A stretch of DNA of 64,000 bases from Micavibrio aeruginosavorus_D. GTDB lineage: Bacteria; Pseudomonadota; Alphaproteobacteria; Micavibrionales; Micavibrionaceae. The notes under the pieces were generated by a model that made no database searches, had not been told where the DNA came from, and saw only the letters and a list, made by a program, of their open reading frames with translations. Shown piece by piece: positions 26,794 through 35,794 of this stretch. The DNA lies in the NCBI RefSeq assembly GCF_051245535.1, contig NZ_CP195303.1:1550001-1614000 (forward strand). The letters run 5' to 3'. Position 1 is the stretch's first letter. Each line of letters begins with the position of its first letter. Position numbers and translations under genes: made by a program.

Positions 26794-28917
26794 TTACGGG
26801 GCCTCACCCAGCATATGCGCCAGAATATCCGCGTTCGCCAAGCCATCGACACTCAACCCATTGTCGCGTTGATAGGTGCGGATGGCGTCGCTGGTCAGGG
26901 GGCCGCCGATGCCATCGGCCGGGCCGGGATACAGGCCACGGCGCATCAACTGCTCCTGTACCTGCGCGGTCAGGCTCTGGTCGCTTTTCACAACGCCTTC
27001 ACCCGCCAGCGATGCGGCATCCGCCGCCGATAAACGCGGAATCGCCGGGGCGATATCTTCCGCGCGCGGGCGGGTGCGTTCTGTCGCCGCTGTTTTCACG
27101 ATATTCGTCACAGGCTTGGCACTGTCGGTGCGCTTTTCCGGTGTCGGGACCGATGGTGCCGCGTCTTGCACAGCCCCCGCCGGGTCACGATCGCGGCTCA
27201 TTTCTTCGTACAGGCTGACCACCTGTTTCTTCGTCATGTTCAGCGCGGCGCTCAATTGGTCCAGCGCCACCTGACCTTCCGGGCTGCCCCGGTCGGCGGC
27301 GTTTTTGTACCAGAAGATGGCGGATTTCGTATCCACCGCGCCCAGCAAGCCATTCTCATAAATCAAACCGAGATTATAGGCAGCTTCGGTAATGCCGGCA
27401 TTGGCGGCTTGTTCAAAGAAGCTAGCGGCCAGACGCGGGTCATAGGCGGTGCCGATGCCCTCGATATGCGCGATGCCCAGATTATATTGCGCTTCCGGGT
27501 GGCCCAGTTGCGCGGCGGCACGGTACCAGCGAATGGCGGTGGCGACATCTTTCTCCACACCCAGACCCTGATGGTACAGAACGCCCAGATTATAGCGCGC
27601 ATTGGCAATGCCTTGCGCGGCGGCTTCTTCGAACCACAGGGCGGCGCGTTTGTAATCAACCTTCACCCCGGCATGCCCGGCGGTGTAAATGGCGGCCAGA
27701 TCGTGCTGCGCTTCTGGGATACCGGAGAACGCTTTGTCCTCAACAGTTTTGATCACAGCAGGCAAGGACGCATCCGGCGTAATGCGATCCGCCAGCGGGG
27801 CCAGCCCTTCGCGTTTGGCGCGCAGAAAGGATTCGATATCCGATTGCCCCGTGACAGGCGCGACATCGTCTTTCACGATTTGCGTCGGCACCGGGTTTGC
27901 GACCATGACGTCTTCGGCCCGCTCAATCGCGCCGCCATCTATTTTCGTTTGCGCGGCAATTGCGGCGACGTCCTGCTCCAGATCCGGAACAACGCCCGCC
28001 TCACCCGGCTCGATCGCGTTCAACGCGGCGGCCACGGCATCCGGATTCACATCCATCATGTCGGAGAGGTCTTCGACCTTCAACGCGCCAGCGGATTCAT
28101 TGGCCACGTCCGTCTCAACAGTGGGGTCCGCCGCGCCAAAGGCAGCGAGTTCATCTTCATTCGTGTTCAGCGTGGCATCCAGCCCGGCAATAAACGGGTC
28201 GGCTTGCGCTTCTGTGGCGGCATCCAGAACCGGGGCGGTTTCATCAACCGCCAGATCTGCCGTTTGTTCGATATCGGTCTGGGTCGCGGTGACCGTCGGC
28301 ATAAATTGCACGCGCCAGCGATCCCACTGGCTGACGCCATAGCCCGCCAGAATGGTCAGCGCCAGAACGCCCACCAACGCCGTTGTGTTCACGCGCACCG
28401 CACGTTGCCACCAGAAGGCATTCTGGTTGCTGGGCTCGGCCACGAAAATGGAGCGCGATTGTTGCCCCGCCGGAACCAGCGCGCCGGTGCGAATGGCTTC
28501 GTTCGTGCGCTCAACGGATTGTTCGATGGCTTCGATCTTGCGCAACATGCGCGCTTTGTCCTGTGCGGCCTGTTCCAGGCGGCGGGCCAGACGCTCCTGC
28601 ATCTCGAACGCTTCTTCCATGCGGGTGGCGATGGTTTCGGCGCGGTTCAAACGCTCCAGCGTGTCTTTCCAGATTTTTTCCAGTTCGGATTGACGGCGCA
28701 GGATGCTGATATCTGTCGCGTCTTGCTTGCTCAGCTTGTCCTGCAAGGTCAGGAAGATGCGCTCGCTCTGATCCGAACGGTTTTCAAGATCGCCGATCGC
28801 GGATAGCAGCATATGGCGTTCATGTTCGCTTTTGTGCAAACGATCCGCCAATTGATTCAACAAAGACACGACCATCGCGTTACGGTCGTCCGGTGCTTTA
28901 CGCGCCTGATTGCTCAT
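26794..28917 (-). CDS. PodJ-like protein: coiled coil, TM, Sel1 repeats, PG-binding domain
   Basis: A 707 aa bitopic protein. Residues about 1-165 are cytoplasmic coiled coil; one TM helix lies near 180-200 (TTALVGVLALTILAGYGV); an acidic Ala-rich linker follows; then four or five Sel1-type TPRs (ALWFEEAAAQGIANARYNLG, AIRWYRAAAQLGHPEAQYNL); and a C-terminal peptidoglycan-binding type 1 domain (VQEQLMRRGLYPGPADGIGG). This matches the layout of the Caulobacter polarity factor PodJ and related proteins, so a polar or septal scaffold role is inferred. The ATG at 28917 has GGGAGTGGGGA upstream; the frame is open to 28983. Confidence 0.8.
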   Translation of the reverse strand: MSNQARKAPDDRNAMVVSLLNQLADRLHKSEHERHMLLSAIGDLENRSDQSERIFLTLQDKLSKQDATDISILRRQSELEKIWKDTLERLNRAETIATRMEEAFEMQERLARRLEQAAQDKARMLRKIEAIEQSVERTNEAIRTGALVPAGQQSRSIFVAEPSNQNAFWWQRAVRVNTTALVGVLALTILAGYGVSQWDRWRVQFMPTVTATQTDIEQTADLAVDETAPVLDAATEAQADPFIAGLDATLNTNEDELAAFGAADPTVETDVANESAGALKVEDLSDMMDVNPDAVAAALNAIEPGEAGVVPDLEQDVAAIAAQTKIDGGAIERAEDVMVANPVPTQIVKDDVAPVTGQSDIESFLRAKREGLAPLADRITPDASLPAVIKTVEDKAFSGIPEAQHDLAAIYTAGHAGVKVDYKRAALWFEEAAAQGIANARYNLGVLYHQGLGVEKDVATAIRWYRAAAQLGHPEAQYNLGIAHIEGIGTAYDPRLAASFFEQAANAGITEAAYNLGLIYENGLLGAVDTKSAIFWYKNAADRGSPEGQVALDQLSAALNMTKKQVVSLYEEMSRDRDPAGAVQDAAPSVPTPEKRTDSAKPVTNIVKTAATERTRPRAEDIAPAIPRLSAADAASLAGEGVVKSDQSLTAQVQEQLMRRGLYPGPADGIGGPLTSDAIRTYQRDNGLSVDGLANADILAHMLGEAP

Positions 28918-29168
28918 GCGGTCCCCACTCCCATCACGGGACGACGTGCCAGCCCCCACAAAGGGCCCCGCCGATCCCGACAATTTTTCAAATTCAAATA
29001 TGGATTATGCCGGGGACTATAGCCGATTTTGGAAAATATGACCAAGAACGAATGTGTTAACGGGGCCGATTCTGTCCACATGCCCCCATGGCCCATGGCG
29101 TTAACCATGGGGTTAATCAATCCACTAATTTCCCATAACGTAAATTAAATTTCCCTGATTCTCGGGGC
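28918..29168. other. Intergenic region upstream of tRNA-Gln
   Basis: With the promoter that follows, this forms the 345-base gap between the start of the PodJ-like gene and tRNA-Gln. Near 29030-29160 it becomes AT-richer. I see no supported gene in either strand. Confidence 0.4.
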
Positions 29169-29197
29169 TTGCATTTCGCGCGCGGCTTGGGTAGTTT
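29169..29197 (+). promoter_or_regulatory. Probable sigma-70-type promoter for tRNA-Gln
   Basis: A -35-like TTGCAT (29169-29174) and a -10-like TAGTTT (29192-29197) are separated by 17 bases, about 65 bases before the tRNA. Both hexamers are imperfect; spacing and position support the call. Confidence 0.4.
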
Positions 29198-29262
29198 GGC
29201 CCCCGTTGATCCAGCCGGGTCACCACATAAACCGGCAAACAAGCCCGGTTTTTCATGGTTAT

Positions 29263-29337
29263 TGGGGCGTCGCCAAGCGGTAAGGCAGCGGTTTTTGGTA
29301 CCGCCATTCCCAGGTTCGAATCCTGGCGCCCCAGCCA
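29263..29337 (+). tRNA. tRNA-Gln (anticodon TTG)
   Basis: A 75-base cloverleaf. Acceptor stem TGGGGCG / CGCCCCA, anticodon stem GCGGT / ACCGC with loop TTTTGGT giving anticodon TTG (reads CAA), T-arm CCAGG TTCGAAT CCTGG, discriminator G, and encoded CCA at 29335-29337. Confidence 0.95.
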
Positions 29338-29465
29338 TTTCCACCACAATCCGCGACATTGCGAAAATTGTCCTTTGCAGCCTGCACTCTGCGGCCTTTG
29401 CTTTGCGTTACAGCAACAGGATATGGTGGGCCTGAAGACATTAACAAACGCCCCCCACGCAATGA

Positions 29466-30317
29466 ATGATGGTTTTTAAACACATGCTTTCGATTGGCAA
29501 AACGGCACAGTTAGAAGTCATCAAGGAAGTCGATTTTGGGCTTTATCTTGATGGTGAGCATTTCGGGGAAATTCTTTTGCCCGCACGGTACGTTCCGGAC
29601 CAGTGCAAGGTTGGGGACTGGTTGGATGTGTTTATCTATCTGGATTCCGAAGACACCATCATCGCAACGACAGAACAACCCTACGCCGAGATGGGCGAAT
29701 GCGCGTATCTGGAGGCGGTCGATGCCAATTCTTACGGCACGTTTCTGGATTGGGGATTATCAAAAGATTTGTTCGCGCCGTTTAAAGAACAGCGCATCCC
29801 CATGGAAGTTGGCAAATCCTATGTCGTTTATATTTTTGAAGACAAGTCAGGCCGCATTAGCGCGAGCAGCAAGCTGGATAATTTCCTGAACGAATATGCG
29901 GATGGGTATTTTAAAAACAATCAGGCGGTTGACCTGCTGATCGCCAGCCGCAGCCCGTTGGGGTACAAGGCCGTTATCGACGGCACGCATCTGGGCCTGA
30001 TTCATAATAACGATGTCCTTACCCCCATCCATATGGGTCAGGAAATTACAGGATACATCAAACATATCCGCCCCGACGACGCCATCGACCTGGCCCTGCA
30101 GCAACAGGGCGTGGAGATGCGCGGCACATTGTCACAGCAAATCCTGGACGATCTTGAGAAAAATGGCGGCGTCTCCACATTGACGGATAAAAGCCCGCCG
30201 GAAGATATTTTCAAGCGTTATCAGGTCAGCAAAGCCAATTACAAAAAGGCGATTGGCCAGCTTTATAAAGATAAAAAAATCATACTGGGCAAAGACAAAA
30301 TAACATTGCCCGAGTGA
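29466..30317 (+). CDS. CvfB/YitL-like S1 RNA-binding protein
   Basis: A 283 aa cytoplasmic protein resembling CvfB, an RNA-binding factor with tandem S1-type OB folds and a C-terminal winged helix. The first module begins IGKTAQLEVIKEVDFGLYLD; later ones include DANSYGTFLDWGLSKDLFAPF and YKAVIDGTHLGLIHNNDV. The C-terminal PPEDIFKRYQVSKANYKKAIG matches the winged-helix end of the family. Several Met codons crowd the start (29466, 29469, 29484) and none has a clear ribosome-binding site. It precedes the YaiI-family gene by 11 bases, so the two are probably one operon. Confidence 0.85.
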   Translation: MMVFKHMLSIGKTAQLEVIKEVDFGLYLDGEHFGEILLPARYVPDQCKVGDWLDVFIYLDSEDTIIATTEQPYAEMGECAYLEAVDANSYGTFLDWGLSKDLFAPFKEQRIPMEVGKSYVVYIFEDKSGRISASSKLDNFLNEYADGYFKNNQAVDLLIASRSPLGYKAVIDGTHLGLIHNNDVLTPIHMGQEITGYIKHIRPDDAIDLALQQQGVEMRGTLSQQILDDLEKNGGVSTLTDKSPPEDIFKRYQVSKANYKKAIGQLYKDKKIILGKDKITLPE

Positions 30318-30328
30318 GGAGACCTGGC

Positions 30329-30781
30329 ATGAAAATATGGGTCGATGCGGACGCCTGCCCGAAAGTCATCAAGGATTTATTGTTCAAGGTCGCCGAGCGA
30401 ACGGGCGTGCATATAACGCTGGTCGCCAATCAATATCTTTTTATCCCGCCCGCGCGGAATATCAGTTTTATTCAGGTCGAAGCCGGATTTGATGTTGCCG
30501 ACCAAAAAATTGTCGAACTCTGCGCCGAAGGCGATATGGTCGTCACCGCCGACATCCCCCTGGCCGCCGCCATCGTTAAAAAAGGTGCCTTTGCCCTGAA
30601 CCCACGCGGAGAGCTTTATGACTTAAGCAACATTGGCGAAATTCTGGCCATGCGGGATTTGATGGAAAGCCTGCGTGGCGGGATGATGGAAGATATGCGC
30701 GGCGGCCCCGCCCCGTTCACCCCCAAAGACCGCGAAAAATTTGCCAACCAGCTTGATAAATTTATGACGCGGAAGCGTTGA
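30329..30781 (+). CDS. YaiI/YqxD family protein (UPF0178)
   Basis: A 150 aa protein of a conserved but poorly characterised family with a PIN-like fold. It begins MKIWVDADACPKVIKDLLF and has the typical VEAGFDVADQKI, GDMVVTADIPLA and ALNPRGELY stretches; the conserved Asp residues suggest a metal-dependent nuclease. The ATG at 30329 has GAGGAG eight bases upstream; a GTG at 30314 overlapping the previous stop is less likely. Followed by a terminator. Confidence 0.92.
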   Translation: MKIWVDADACPKVIKDLLFKVAERTGVHITLVANQYLFIPPARNISFIQVEAGFDVADQKIVELCAEGDMVVTADIPLAAAIVKKGAFALNPRGELYDLSNIGEILAMRDLMESLRGGMMEDMRGGPAPFTPKDREKFANQLDKFMTRKR

Positions 30782-30799
30782 ACACGGCGCATCACACAT

Positions 30800-30838
30800 G
30801 AAAAACCACGCGCCCGTGAAACAAGCGCGTGGTTTTAA
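30800..30838. terminator. Rho-independent terminator
   Basis: AAACCACGCGC / GCGCGTGGTTTT hairpin after the YaiI-family gene and facing the convergent SHOCT lipoprotein gene; usable in both directions. Confidence 0.85.
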
Positions 30839-30865
30839 ATATCCGGCAGCGGTCATACAGATATT

Positions 30866-31072
30866 TTAGTGATCATATTTTTCTAAAACATCATCTCTCG
30901 CGCTATCATACTCGCTATCGCTCAGGAGGCCTTGATCCTTTGCGGCTTTAAGATCTTGCAATTCCTGTCCCATGGTTGTGGTCGTGTTGATATTTTTTGT
31001 ATCAGAACCACCCCCACCACAGCCGGCCAGCATAACAAGGCTCAAAGGCAGCAAAAAAAGAATTTTTTTCAT
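30866..31072 (-). CDS. Small SHOCT-domain lipoprotein
   Basis: A 68 aa lipoprotein: signal peptide MKKILFLLPLSLVM with lipobox LAGC, a Gly/Ser/Thr-rich linker, and a C-terminal SHOCT-like helix pair (LQDLKAAKDQGLLSDSEYDS). SHOCT domains are thought to mediate oligomerisation. The ATG at 31072 has GGAG upstream at good spacing; longer frames would spoil the lipobox geometry. Too short for its function to be inferred. Confidence 0.75.
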   Translation of the reverse strand: MKKILFLLPLSLVMLAGCGGGGSDTKNINTTTTMGQELQDLKAAKDQGLLSDSEYDSARDDVLEKYDH

Positions 31073-31227
31073 AGTGTTAATCTCCATATAACCCCGGTGA
31101 TGATAGAACGCTATCGAGCATTCATTGTACCAGTGCCGCTTAAGATTGTCAGTATGGCCCTGCGCAGCCCGGCCAGAACGAACAAATATTTCCAGAACAA
31201 AAAAGCAACACCCCAGCGTATTCGCAC

Positions 31228-31256
31228 AAAAAAGCCCGCAATCCGCGGGCTTTTTC
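31228..31256 (-). terminator. Rho-independent terminator of the GH3 gene
   Basis: AAAAAAGCCCGC / GCGGGCTTTTT hairpin directly downstream of the glycosidase stop on the minus strand. Confidence 0.85.
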
Positions 31257-31278
31257 ATGTTCTATCTTTTTGCAACGC

Positions 31279-33594
31279 TTAGAGCTTAGGCTCACATTTC
31301 GGACGCTTCGTCACTGCGGCCTTTTCCCAATGCACCGTTGCGGTTTGCGTGTCCTGCGAATGTGTTCCGACATGGATGATAAAATCACCCGGCTCCCATC
31401 CGAATTTGTCTTCGGTGATGAAGAATTTCAGATCTTCCGTGGTGATATCAAACGTTACGTCTTTCTGTTCACCCGGTTGCAGCATCACTTTCTGGAAGCC
31501 CTTCAGCTCTTTCACCGGACGGGTGCGGGAGCAAACCGGGTCGGTGATATAAAGCTGCACGACTTCTTCGCCAGCACGATCGCCCGTGTTGGTCAGCGTG
31601 ACCGAAGCTTTCAGCGTCTGCTTGCCTGTCAGATCGGCTTTGTTGACCTTGACCGGGCTGTAATCAAAATGCGTGTAGCTGAGGCCAAAGCCGAACGGGA
31701 ATTCCGGATCGTTGCGGCAATCCAGATAGGCAGAACGGAATTTTTCCCATTTGCCTGCCAAATTATCATTGTTGGCCCCCGTCAGCGGACGGCCCGTTGT
31801 TTTGTGGTCATGGTAAATTGGAATCTGACCCACATGACGCGGGAAGGTGGTCGGCAATTTACCCGACGGGTTGTAATCGCCAAACAGAACGTCGGCCAGA
31901 CCGTTTCCAGCTTCGGTGCCGCCATGCCACGCGACCAGCATCGCATCGGAATGTTCACGCTCCCACCCGAGCGTCAGCGCACGACCCGCCATAACAACCA
32001 AAACCAGCGGTTTCCCGGTGCGTTTTGCCGTTTCCGACAGCGCCTCGAGCAAGGGGCGCTGGCTGCTTGGGATGTCGATATTGGTGCGGCTTGATGCTTC
32101 GCCCGTATGTTCTCTGGCTTCACCAACGACGGCCACGATGACATCGGATTGTTCGGCAATGCTGACCGCTTCGGCGATCATCTCGGCGGATGAACGCTCA
32201 TCGATCATCGCGCTTTTAACCGGCAAGCTGTTTTCGAAAATATTGAGCTTCGCGGCTTCGACCGGATCGTCGGTGATATTCGCGCCCTTGGCATACAATA
32301 TTTTCGCCTTGTCGCCGGCGGCGCGTGTCAGCCCGTCAATCACGGTGACGCAAGCCTCCGTATTCACGTTGGGGGACCACATGCCGGGCAGGTTGCGCTG
32401 ATCATTGGCCAGTGGGCCGATCAGGGCAATGGTGGCGTTCCGCTTCAACGGCAAAGCCGCGTTATCGTTTTTGAGCAGAACGCAGGATTCTGCCGCCGCC
32501 ACACGGGCCAGCGCCCGCGTTTCCGGGGCCAGATGAACCGCCACAGGATCGGCGTTCATGCGACGGTACGGATCATCGAACAAACCCAGATCGTATTTCT
32601 TCTCCAGATTCTTACGGCAGGCACGATCGATATCATCCATCGATACGGTACCCTCTTCTACCGATTGTTTCAGGGTTGACGGGTAACCCTCGCTCACCAT
32701 CTCCATATCAAGGCCGGCCTTCACCGCTGCGGCAGAAACGGTTTTGAGGTTGCCAACACCATGCGCAACCATTTCACTGATGCCGCCGAAATCCGATGTG
32801 AAGGACCCTTCATAGCCCCATTTTTTGCGCGCAATGTCGGTCATCAACCACCGATCCATCGATGCGGGAACGCCGTTAAGATCATTGAACGCATTCATGA
32901 TGTTGCCGGCCCCGGCCTTTACACCCGCCATAAAGGGCGGCAGAACCGTTTCCATGATTTTCAGGCGGCTCATATCCACCGTGTTGTAATCACGTCCGGC
33001 CTCGACAAAGCCGTAACCGGCAAAGTGCTTGAGGCACGACATAACAGAATCAGGCGCGGTCAGATCATCGCCCTGATACCCCTTGACCATCGCCTCGACA
33101 TAGCGGGAGATCAGATACACAGATTCCCCGAACGCTTCGTTACCGCGACCATAGCGCGGATCGCGCGTGGTATCACAATTCGGCGAATAGGTCAGATCAA
33201 TACCGTCCGCAGCCGCTTCACGCGCAGACACACGGGCCACGTTTTGCACCAGATCGGGATTCCAGCTTGATGCCATTGCCAGCGGTGTCGGGAACCCCGT
33301 CACGTGACCGTGAATTACATCCAGTTCGAAGTTCAGCGGAATGCCAAGGCGCGATTCATGGACGGCAATGTCTTGATAACGACGAACGACGTCGGGACCG
33401 CGCGCATTCAACATGCTGCCAACTTGACCACGGCGAATTTTTTCTTCCGTGCCAAGGCTTTTGATTGCGCCTGATATGATGTCCGTATCACCTGCCGATG
33501 GTTGGGCCAGATACATCTGGCCAATTTTTTCATCCAGCGTCATCCGGCTCATAAGGTCGGTGATAAAGGCGTCTCTGACGGTCTTTTCGGACAT
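31279..33594 (-). CDS. bglX: GH3 beta-glucosidase (BglX-like)
   Basis: Glycoside hydrolase family 3 enzyme releasing terminal beta-linked glucose. The TIM-barrel domain carries HVTGFPTPLAMASSWNPDL, KHFAGYGFVEAGRDYN and FTSDFGGI with nucleophile D268. The alpha/beta sandwich domain has AAESCVLLKNDNAALPL, and a C-terminal fibronectin III-like domain ends the 771 aa protein. BglX is normally exported, but this one starts MSEKTVRDAFITDLMSRMTL with no signal peptide, so it should be cytoplasmic. It is divergent from an ABC protein and near a GH30 enzyme, suggesting a small glucan-use locus. Confidence 0.93.
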   Translation of the reverse strand: MSEKTVRDAFITDLMSRMTLDEKIGQMYLAQPSAGDTDIISGAIKSLGTEEKIRRGQVGSMLNARGPDVVRRYQDIAVHESRLGIPLNFELDVIHGHVTGFPTPLAMASSWNPDLVQNVARVSAREAAADGIDLTYSPNCDTTRDPRYGRGNEAFGESVYLISRYVEAMVKGYQGDDLTAPDSVMSCLKHFAGYGFVEAGRDYNTVDMSRLKIMETVLPPFMAGVKAGAGNIMNAFNDLNGVPASMDRWLMTDIARKKWGYEGSFTSDFGGISEMVAHGVGNLKTVSAAAVKAGLDMEMVSEGYPSTLKQSVEEGTVSMDDIDRACRKNLEKKYDLGLFDDPYRRMNADPVAVHLAPETRALARVAAAESCVLLKNDNAALPLKRNATIALIGPLANDQRNLPGMWSPNVNTEACVTVIDGLTRAAGDKAKILYAKGANITDDPVEAAKLNIFENSLPVKSAMIDERSSAEMIAEAVSIAEQSDVIVAVVGEAREHTGEASSRTNIDIPSSQRPLLEALSETAKRTGKPLVLVVMAGRALTLGWEREHSDAMLVAWHGGTEAGNGLADVLFGDYNPSGKLPTTFPRHVGQIPIYHDHKTTGRPLTGANNDNLAGKWEKFRSAYLDCRNDPEFPFGFGLSYTHFDYSPVKVNKADLTGKQTLKASVTLTNTGDRAGEEVVQLYITDPVCSRTRPVKELKGFQKVMLQPGEQKDVTFDITTEDLKFFITEDKFGWEPGDFIIHVGTHSQDTQTATVHWEKAAVTKRPKCEPKL

Positions 33595-33857
33595 TTTTGA
33601 ATACCCTGTTGGCTTTAAATTTTAAATGATAGGGGGATAGCGATAGTGGGGAAAATCGGGCTTGTCCAACATAAAAAACTGGCGGTTTCGCTGCGTCGCA
33701 CCCCACATGCCGCACCGCACAATTCTTTCCGGGGGAGGATCCGCCAATTATCTTGTCAGGGCCGGGGAATGCCCTTAGAACCCTTCTATTCAATAAAGGT
33801 TATAAGAAAATCGAAGATCAGGGGCCAAACAACAAGGCGCAGCCATGGTTGCGGCGC

Positions 33858-35789
33858 ATGTTCACGAAAGTGAGCAATCCCGCTTCAGCATCCGGTAACG
33901 GGCTGGGCGCGCGGATTCGCGCCCGTTTTATGGTCAGCACATCCCACACCGACGATATATCCAAGATGCAGACCGCCCGCGGCCTCATCTCCTCCTACTG
34001 GAAATCGAACCAGAAATACAAAGCCATCGGCCTGCTGGCCGCGATGACCGCATTGACCGTCGCCGATATTTATCTGGGCGTGGAAATGTTGAAATGGCCG
34101 GGCGATTTTATGAATGCCCTGGCATCGCCCGATGTCGCAGCCCTGACTCTGGGCAAGGAAGTTTTAAAATTTGTCGGGCTTGGGCTTGGGTTCGCTGGCG
34201 TGTGGAATTACCGCTACTACCTCGAACGGCATTTGATTATTGGATGGCGCGGGTATTTGACCGAACAATTCGGCAATGCCGTTCTCAAGGGAAAATCATT
34301 CTTTCATATCAACAATTCAAAAACTGTTCCCAATATGGATCAGCGGCTGTCCGAAGACCCGGATGTCCTCGCCAGCCAGATTGTCGAATTGTACACGGGC
34401 GGCCTGCGCTCTGTGCTGAGCTTGATGGCCACCACCTACACCCTGTATCAAATCACCGGCCCCGTCGCGACAAAGGCGTTGGGCCTCGCGTTTCTCGCAC
34501 CATCACCGTTTTTCTGGGCCAGCGTTGGAACCGCATTGGCCTGTGCCGCAATTGGCACGGTGATGCTGCGTAAAACAGGGAAACCCAGCGTACAATTGGG
34601 CGAGCATTATGTTCACGCGCAAGGCGAAATGCGCAGCAACCTGACCAATATGTTTTCGCACTCCAGCGAAATTGCCTCCTATAACGACCAGAAGGTTGAG
34701 CGCAAAAACCTGAAAAGCGATTTTGACGCGGTCAAAGGACGATGGATCGGCTTTGAAAAAATGCAGGCCCAAATCGGGGCCCTGCTGGGCATCAACAACG
34801 ACATGTCGAAACTGGTGGCGTGGGGCGTTGGTGCAGCGGGCTATACGCTTGGCCAGATTACGCTGATCGGTAACGTTCTGACCTATGTCAATTTCCTTGA
34901 TAAATTGCGCGATAATCTGGCCTGGCCCATGCAGGTCAGCCAAGCCATCTTTAAAATTCAAACGCGCATCAATTTGATGACCAAGTTCGCGCAGGAAATC
35001 GAACTGTCGAAAGATCCGCAGAATTTTTACACGGCCCACGGCAAGAACGCCAACATCAAGGTGGAGCGCGGAGATGGTGAAGCCATCGTCCTGCGCAATA
35101 TTGCCCTGCAGAACTCGGTCCATGATGAACCCATCCTGAAAATCAAAAATTTGCAGATTAACAAGGGTGAAAAAATCCTGTTGACCGGACGATCCGGCAG
35201 CGGGAAATCATTATTGCTCCGCTCGATTGTCGGCCTGTGGAAACATGGCGATGGTGAGATCACCTTGCCCTCCGATCTATCGCTGATCTTTGCGTCGCAA
35301 ACGCCGCATATCAAGGGCAATATTACGTTGAAAGAAAACGTCATATATCCCAGCAGTGACGCCGCCGCCTACAGCGATGACGACGTGATTGAAGCCCTGC
35401 GCCTTGCAGAGCTGGATTATCTGGTCCCGCATTTGCAGGACAAGGAGCGCAACAACACATCATGGCGTGATTTGTCCATCGGTGAAAAACAACGCCTGAT
35501 CTTTGCCCGCATTTTCCTGCACAAACCCGACATGGTGTTTTTGGACGAGGCGACATCGGGGCTGGACGAAGAATTACAAGAGCTGATGTACAGCCGTCTG
35601 CGCGAAATTTTGCCGGATACCACGGTCGTCAGTATCGCACACCGCAGCGGATTGATGGCGTATCACACCCGCCATCTGGCTGTCAGCAAAGGCGGGTTGG
35701 AAGAACGCAGCAGCCCGATCCCGGACCCGTACATGCTTTACAGCCACGCGCCTTCATTCGTAGGGCCACTGCTGCCGCCCCCTCATTGA
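33858..35789 (+). CDS. ABC transporter, SbmA/BacA-ABCD type (fused TM and ATPase)
   Basis: Half-transporter with an ABC_membrane_2-type TM domain followed by an ATPase; relatives carry peptides, vitamin B12 or fatty acyl groups. The TM domain (about residues 50-350) shows RYYLERHLIIGWRGYLTEQF, NMDQRLSEDP and LPILxx-free helices typical of the family. The ATPase has Walker A GRSGSGKS, signature LSIGEKQR and Walker B MVFLDEATS. The start is uncertain: ATG 33858 is used, while a TTG at 33753 would add 35 residues. It ends five bases from the convergent GH30 gene. The substrate is unknown. Confidence 0.87.
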   Translation: MFTKVSNPASASGNGLGARIRARFMVSTSHTDDISKMQTARGLISSYWKSNQKYKAIGLLAAMTALTVADIYLGVEMLKWPGDFMNALASPDVAALTLGKEVLKFVGLGLGFAGVWNYRYYLERHLIIGWRGYLTEQFGNAVLKGKSFFHINNSKTVPNMDQRLSEDPDVLASQIVELYTGGLRSVLSLMATTYTLYQITGPVATKALGLAFLAPSPFFWASVGTALACAAIGTVMLRKTGKPSVQLGEHYVHAQGEMRSNLTNMFSHSSEIASYNDQKVERKNLKSDFDAVKGRWIGFEKMQAQIGALLGINNDMSKLVAWGVGAAGYTLGQITLIGNVLTYVNFLDKLRDNLAWPMQVSQAIFKIQTRINLMTKFAQEIELSKDPQNFYTAHGKNANIKVERGDGEAIVLRNIALQNSVHDEPILKIKNLQINKGEKILLTGRSGSGKSLLLRSIVGLWKHGDGEITLPSDLSLIFASQTPHIKGNITLKENVIYPSSDAAAYSDDDVIEALRLAELDYLVPHLQDKERNNTSWRDLSIGEKQRLIFARIFLHKPDMVFLDEATSGLDEELQELMYSRLREILPDTTVVSIAHRSGLMAYHTRHLAVSKGGLEERSSPIPDPYMLYSHAPSFVGPLLPPPH

Positions 35790-35794
35790 TTGTT

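Noticed and set aside
27166..28806. 546-codon plus-strand frame opposite the PodJ-like gene
   Set aside because: It is a shadow of the well-supported minus-strand gene with clear Sel1 and PG-binding domains; its own translation is His/Arg-rich without any domain.
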